Assembly (NCBI GenBank): GCA_000151295.1
Contig: GG745335.1
Location: forward strand, 1,392,047-1,427,462
From: Allomyces macrogynus ATCC 38327
Lineage: Eukaryota; Blastocladiomycota; Blastocladiomycetes; Blastocladiales; Blastocladiaceae
Direction: 5' to 3'
DNA: 35,416 bases
The notes beneath the pieces are model-generated. The model made no database searches, was not told where the DNA came from, and saw only the letters and a list, made by a program, of their open reading frames with translations. Shown piece after piece: positions 30,362 to 35,416 of this stretch. The position numbers and the translations under genes were made by a program. The first letter of the stretch is position 1. Each line of letters opens with the position of its first letter.

Positions 30362-31287
30362 ACGTCGTTCCTTTATTGGTTTTCTTTTCTGGTTCGAGTT
30401 GGCGCCGTCATGGTGGCGAGGTGAGCAGAGGGCCGCGCGATGCGGCCCCCGAGTCGAAACATGCTCGCAATCTTTTGATACAATGCAAATTATTTGCGTC
30501 TCTCGTTGCGGGATCCGTGTTTGAACAATTTGCTGTTGTTGCCTCTCCCCCTGCGCCAGGGCGAAATGATTGCATCCGAGCAGCAGGCCAGTTGGTCATG
30601 GTGATTGGAAAGCATGGAATGCCAAGAGCCCGCGTCATGTCCACCTCTTCCAAAATGCGCGTCATTGATGGTGCGAAATCAATGCATGTTCTCCACCCGG
30701 TTGTGTTGGAGTCGGGTGGTTATGACGCAAGATGTGTGGGTCAGATTGAACCATGCCATGCCAGCCAGCTAGCAGCTGGCAGGTTGGACCGAACCGCCGT
30801 CCCGCTCGTGGTTCGGCAGGCTCACACTGCGAAGAGGCAATTGCGAATCAACTGCGGTAAAGAAACAAAAATTAAGTGGGTGGCAAAATTACAAGGGATC
30901 AGAAGCCTCCTAGACTTTTGGCCAACTGCGCTCAACCACCCTCACCGCACCGGACAAAGAGAGGAGAGCGTTCACTGGCAGCTCAAAATGATCTGTAATT
31001 TGAAAAATTGGGGCGACGCTAGAAATAATGATGAGAGCGCTTACGGCATGTGCCGGCATGCGTGTAGAATGCATTGATAATTGGTTCTCCGACGCACGGC
31101 TGTTTTCTCCCGTCCAGGCTACTTCATTCTCACTTGGATGTGACGACAGCTGCTTCCACAAAAAGGCAACCCATTCCAACTCCAAATTCATTTCCAGTCT
31201 GCTCATATCTACGGTGCAAGAGACAACTTTCGGCTAGGTCCACCTTATTCCTTCCGTCCCCACCAGTCACCCCCGCTCAACTCACAC
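30362..31287. other. Intergenic region between cytidine deaminase and channel gene
   Basis: About 925 bases between convergent stop codons, lower in GC than the neighbouring genes. It contains a perfect 7-bp stem hairpin (GCCAGCT-AGC-AGCTGGC, 30764-30780) and no convincing reading frame. No tRNA or repeat recognised. Confidence 0.4.
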
Positions 31288-34200
31288 TCATGATCTTCCC
31301 TCCGCTTCGGATCCCGACGACGGCAGCACGTCCCCTCCACTCCCCGGCGGCGGTACGAGCCGAGTCGTATCCGCGTCTGCTGCACCACCCGGTGAGGGCG
31401 GCGGTGACTCCGAGCCCGATGTCGGCGGTGGCGGGTGCCTCCCCTGCTCGAGATCCGCCGAGGGCCCCTTGCCGAGATTCACGCTCGATCCACCTCCACC
31501 ACCTCCGCCGTGGCCCTGCAACAACGTACTCAACCGGCGCAGCCCCAACCCGCCACTCCCCTTCCCGCCACCGTTCCCCGGCGCACTAAACAGCGCCGAC
31601 CCAAGCATCCCGCGCGACGGCCCAGGGGACATCGCGAGCGAATTGCGCGCAACCGCCGCACCCTCCGCCGCCGCCGGTCCACTCGCCAACGCGACCCCGA
31701 CGCCGCAATACCCCCCGACGTGGCTGACCCGACCGCCGCGGCCCCACCAGACCCGCGCAACAGCGAACGCCGCCGACCGGTGCGGTAAACTCGCGCCGGA
31801 CGCAAACCGGGCGGCCGACGCGAACAGGGGCGACCTCCGACTCCCCCCACCCCCCACGGCGGCGGCACAATAGCCATGGTCGTCGCTCCACCCGACGGCC
31901 GATGCCCGCCAAAAAACCCGCCCCCACCACAACCGACTTCCTCGCCCCTGAATGGGTCGACAACTGCGTACTCTGCAACGACACCCGGCGCGCGCGCTCA
32001 GCCCGTGCAGCCGCCCGGTCGCGATCGCGCGCCTCGGCAGCTTTCCGTTTCGCGTCGGCCTCACGGCGTTCGGCGGCGGCGCGGCGGAAGACTTCCACCA
32101 TTTCCGGATGGTCGTAGAGGATTTGGTTGAATTCGTCTTTGCGCAGGACGCAGAGTTCGGTTTCGACGACGGCCTTGGCGGTGGCCGTGCGCCGGGACGA
32201 GGATTCGAGCAGCGCGAGCTCGCCGAAGAAGGAGGCTTGTTTCAGGGTGACGATCACTTTGGATTCGTCTGGGGTGAGGATGTGCACGGTGCCGGACCGG
32301 ATGAAGTACATCTAAGGGTGCGTGTGAGGTCAGTGGGTGGTCGAGAGCGGCGTGCCGAGAGGTGAAAAGAAGATGCGGAACAGTAGTACCTCCTTGCCCG
32401 GGTCGCCCGCACGGCAAATGTAGAACCCGGCCTGGACCGTGATCTTGTTGATGCGTTCCACGAGCGCGACCTTGAACGACTCGTCGGCGGCGCGGAACAG
32501 GGGCACCTTGTTGATCCTGTCGTGCGCTCGCGTGTCAGCACTCCATCGCCCGCAGCGCATCGGTCGAGAACGGGGAGGACGTACAGATCGTAGTAGAGGT
32601 GCACGGCCGCCTCCTGTCGCAGCGAAATCGGCAGTTCCTGGAATAAGTTGTCGAGGTCGATGCCTTGTTTGTGCACCCACTAGATGCAGTTGTCCAAGTG
32701 ATCGCAGCCGTCGTGAGTTTGGAGGCAAACAACGCGTCGGGAAGGGCAAAGAAGGCGCACCTCGAACTCCTCTTGGTCGACAATCTTCTTTTGCAGCTCG
32801 CGCGGGAACTTGTTGTTGACCATGTACCGCCGCATCATGGTGCGCTTGAAGTTGCGGTTTTTGGCTATCCAAGATGTGCGTCTTATGTCAGTCGACAGCG
32901 TGATCGTTCAGGGGTGTCGCGGCAGAGGAGAGCAAACGCACCCATTTCATCCAACTCAGCCTGGTTGTCGTAGGATCGCACGATTGCAGCCAAGTTCGTG
33001 ATGATTAGACCGTACATGACGGCTAGAAGTACGTGCAGAGTCCATGTCAGTCACAGCCCGGCCAGCGCGGTCAAACAATCGAAGAGCAACAGCGTACACG
33101 CAAACATAAGTTCGCACGTCGTGTAGAGAATCTCCGGAATCAGCTTCACGTTGCGCGTCACAAAGAAGAACGCGCGCAGACCGTCTAGGCTAATAAGAAT
33201 CCGCCAGGAGGGGGCGGTCACCGTGGTTCGCGGGGGGGGGGGGGGGGGAGTGCTCCTACGAACGGCACAGGACAAAACAGACGTACAAGTTCTGCGCATA
33301 TCGCGTCGAGAAACTCGTCGGCGCCCGCGCATCATCGACAAGGTGCTCGTTCAAGCTGCGCCGCACGCGGTCGAGCCGAATGTCCATGGTGAAGAACAGA
33401 CACGAGTTGACGTGCGCGAGCACGAGCAGGCCGCCGAGAATCTTGATTAATCGCGAAATCGGTTGCGGGACATTGGGAATGTGCGTCTTGAGCGCCCAAA
33501 TCACCGTGTTGGTGATGTGCAGAATGCGCAGCGAGTGCAGCATGGCGTAGACAATGAGCGGCCGTGGAATGTCTCTGGTGTCGAAAGAGGCAATTAGAAA
33601 TGGTACTGGGGAGGGTGACGAGCAGGACAAACGGACTCGGAGTAGTAGAGGAACCGCTGGCCGAGCAGCGTCACGTCGTTCGGCAACCCCGTCCTCGGCG
33701 CCGACGCCATTTGGCCGTCCGAATACACGTAGATCGGGTTACTGCACATCATGTCCCCGGGCCCATGGTAGAGCAACACGATCCAGTCGAGCGGCAACGC
33801 CGAGATGAACCGCAGCTGGTTGCGGCGCTGACTGAAAAACAGCTGAAATTTCTGCCGCCGGTCGACGACCAAGTCGCCGTACTTGTCGCGGCGCGGGCGC
33901 ACGAGGTCGACGAGAATTGAGAGTGTCAAGACGACATCGAGCCCGAGAAACGAGTAGGCGTATTCGAGCGTGTAGTCGCAGACAAACGCGAGCAGCGGCG
34001 GGATCAGGGCGAGATAGTAGATATCGAGCAAGCGCACGAGTGCGTCCCAGACACGCCAAAAGGGCGAATTTGGGTCGTGGTTGGCCGTGGCCAGGCCGTC
34101 GGTCCAGATCTGGGCCGTGCGCGCGAGCCAGGTGAAGAACTTGCTAATCATGGACGGGCCGCGCGGAACTGGTGGTGGGGTTGGGACCACCGACTCGTCG

Positions 34201-35416
34201 TCGCTATCGTCGTCTTGACCGCCGGTGAGCGGGACCCGGTTGGCCTCCTTGACTGGCTGTGGTACCGCATCCTTCAAAGAGCCGTTGCTTTTGGTCACGT
34301 GCGCGGGCATCACGGTTGGACCCGACCCCATGGCAATGGCCGTTGGCGACGTGGGCGAGAGCAGGACCGATCCTTGCGAGTGCAGCGATCGTTGTGACCG
34401 GCGCGACAGGGTCGGCGAGGCCACATCCCGTGGGGGCGTGGTGCGTTCCGTACCTCCCGCGGCGTGCGACGACGGCGGTGGCGGCTCTGAAAGCGCGAGC
34501 GAGTACATGGACGGGTTGGGCGGCGCAACGCTCGACAGCGGCACCGTCGACGACGCGCTGATCAGATCGTGCTGCAGGGCGAGCGGCGTGCCGGGCCATG
34601 TGGCGATCGTGCGCGCACGTAACGGCTCGAGCTGTCGGCGATCCCGGCGAGCGCGAGTTGGACCGCGCCGAAACGGATCGCGCGATTCCGAGGACGGGTA
34701 CCGTGGTCGGTATCCCGACGACGCGGTCGGCGCGCTTGGTGCGGGTACGGGCGCCGGGTCCTTTGTAAATTCGGTGCTTGCGACCGAATTGGACGACGTC
34801 GCGACGGAACTGGCCATGCTCGATGCGGGCGACTCCATGGACGAGACAATGCGTAGCGGCGACCCGCCATTGCGCACGACCGTGGATCCGGGAGCACCGC
34901 CGAGTGCACCGCCCACACCAAGGAGCGAGCGCGCGCCTGCGGGGCCACCATGCAAGTCAGCGAGACTTGGGTTCGATGGCGAACTCTCGATAATGGCTGG
35001 CGGTGGCGGTAAATTCGACGGCGCGGCGGGATTGCTCGCGTCGAGCAAGGGGCGGCGCGCGCTGCCGCCGCCCGTCAGCGAGGGCGGCAGAAACGTCATG
35101 ATAGTGTTGTCGGCAAGCGGGTGCGCGCCGGTGACGGCGGTCGCGTCCTGCGCGGCCGAGGCCGACGCGGAGCGGCGAAAGGGCAGCAAGGCGCGCGGGA
35201 GCAGGCCAAGCGACGATCTCGACTCGGGGCCGGGCGCGGCAGCGGACACTGGTGTCGTGACGGGGCCAGGCGGTGGAGAAGGGGCCGTGGCGAGTACTGG
35301 TTCGGACACGGGCGCGCGGGCCGTCGGTTCGGGGGCCGTTGCTTGCAGCGGATGAGGGAGCGGCGGCGGTGGGGGTGGAGGAGCGGAAGGGGACGACGCG
35401 TGCGCGGGTGTCTTGG
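31288..35416 (-). CDS. Cyclic-nucleotide-gated (CNG/HCN-type) channel, 5' partial
   Basis: Exons on the minus strand are >35416-33637, 33574-33287, 33189-33098, 33022-32942, 32864-32761, 32679-32585, 32516-32390 and 32311 onward; all phases agree. At least 590 residues of Pro/Ser-rich N-terminus precede S1 (LLDIYYLALIPPLLAFVCDY). S2-S3 include LDVVLTLSILVDLV; S4 is poor in basic residues (AMLHSLRILHITNTVIWALK). S5 is ILGGLLVLAHVNSCLFFTMD, the pore segment is FLDGLRAFFFVTRNVKLIPE, and S6 is LMFASVMYGLIITNLAAIVR. A C-linker (MMRRYMVNNKFPRELQKKIV) leads to a cyclic-nucleotide-binding domain (GFYICRAGDPGKEMYFIRSG, FFGELALLESSSRRTATAKA) and an Arg/Ala coiled coil. The pore lacks the GYG or GET filter. 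It is probably gated by cGMP or cAMP in the plasma or flagellar membrane. The C-terminal tail past 32000 switches frame, so the stop is either 31288 or 31586. The start lies outside the window. Confidence 0.85.
33232..33248 (+). repeat. Poly-G run (17 G) inside a channel-gene intron
   Basis: Seventeen G on the plus strand lie in the intron 33190-33286 of the minus-strand channel gene, so the pre-mRNA carries a C-tract about 40 bases before the acceptor. It resembles the run at 6219-6231 in a VPS26 intron. Confidence 0.8.

Noticed and set aside
30764..30780. Hairpin GCCAGCT-AGC-AGCTGGC as an RNA gene or terminator
   Set aside because: Only 7 bp of stem with a 3-nt loop, no flanking conserved structure, and no rho-independent termination is expected in a nuclear genome.
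34225..35355. Plus-strand open frame (376 codons) at the right end
   Set aside because: Antisense shadow of the Pro/Ser-rich N-terminus of the channel gene; composition follows from GC-rich codons.
1..35416. tRNA, rRNA, CRISPR arrays, insertion sequences or prophage
   Set aside because: No T-arm consensus, rRNA-like block, regularly spaced direct repeats or transposase motif was seen on either strand, and the gene content is eukaryotic nuclear.

Overview
The window reads as nuclear DNA of a zoosporic (flagellated) fungus. It is GC-rich and gene-dense, with short spliceosomal introns (about 53-110 nt, one or two longer) that start GTACG/GTATG-like and carry CTGAC/CTAAC-like branch points. It encodes the centriole cartwheel protein SAS-6, a cyclic-nucleotide-gated (CNG) type channel and a membrane-anchored cyclic-nucleotide phosphodiesterase. 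SAS-6 is absent from non-flagellated fungi, and CNG channels are reported from Blastocladiomycota (Blastocladiella, Allomyces, Catenaria). A blastocladiomycete is therefore the best guess, by inference and not by database match. A 100-base N block at 13139-13238 shows that this is a scaffolded assembly.

Left part (1-12560). First comes the 3' end of an unidentified plus-strand gene (3-140). A multi-exon plus-strand gene follows for a class I HD-type phosphodiesterase with about six transmembrane segments (647-5336). Next are retromer VPS26 (minus, 5577-7078), divergently transcribed from mitochondrial ribosomal protein mL46 (plus, 7653-8448), then soluble inorganic pyrophosphatase (minus, 8896-10027) and SAS-6 (minus, 10388-12560).

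Middle part (12561-24771). Two choline-transporter-like (CTL/SLC44/Pns1) membrane proteins lie on the plus strand (13343-15443 and 18505-20532). They flank a minus-strand secreted orphan protein (16021-17436). A long, acidic, mostly disordered protein with a small folded-looking N-terminus follows (21349-24771). A diverged 50-bp repeat occurs at 17649 and 20831.

Right part (24772-35416). This holds an HSF-type transcription factor with a possible heat-shock element upstream, an RS-rich putative nuclear protein (minus), cytidine deaminase (plus), and a CNG-like channel (minus) that runs off the right edge.

The phosphodiesterase and the channel can be read as the hydrolysis arm and the effector arm of cyclic-nucleotide signalling, which in blastocladiomycete zoospores (rhodopsin-guanylyl cyclase, cGMP-activated K+ current) serves phototaxis. 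SAS-6 belongs to the basal body of the same flagellum. The other genes are housekeeping (retromer, mitoribosome, pyrophosphate hydrolysis, pyrimidine salvage, membrane transport, stress transcription). They show no operon-like functional grouping, as expected for a eukaryote.

Several genes show single-base frame breaks, mostly at short homopolymers. These look more like assembly or consensus errors than biology and are listed separately.
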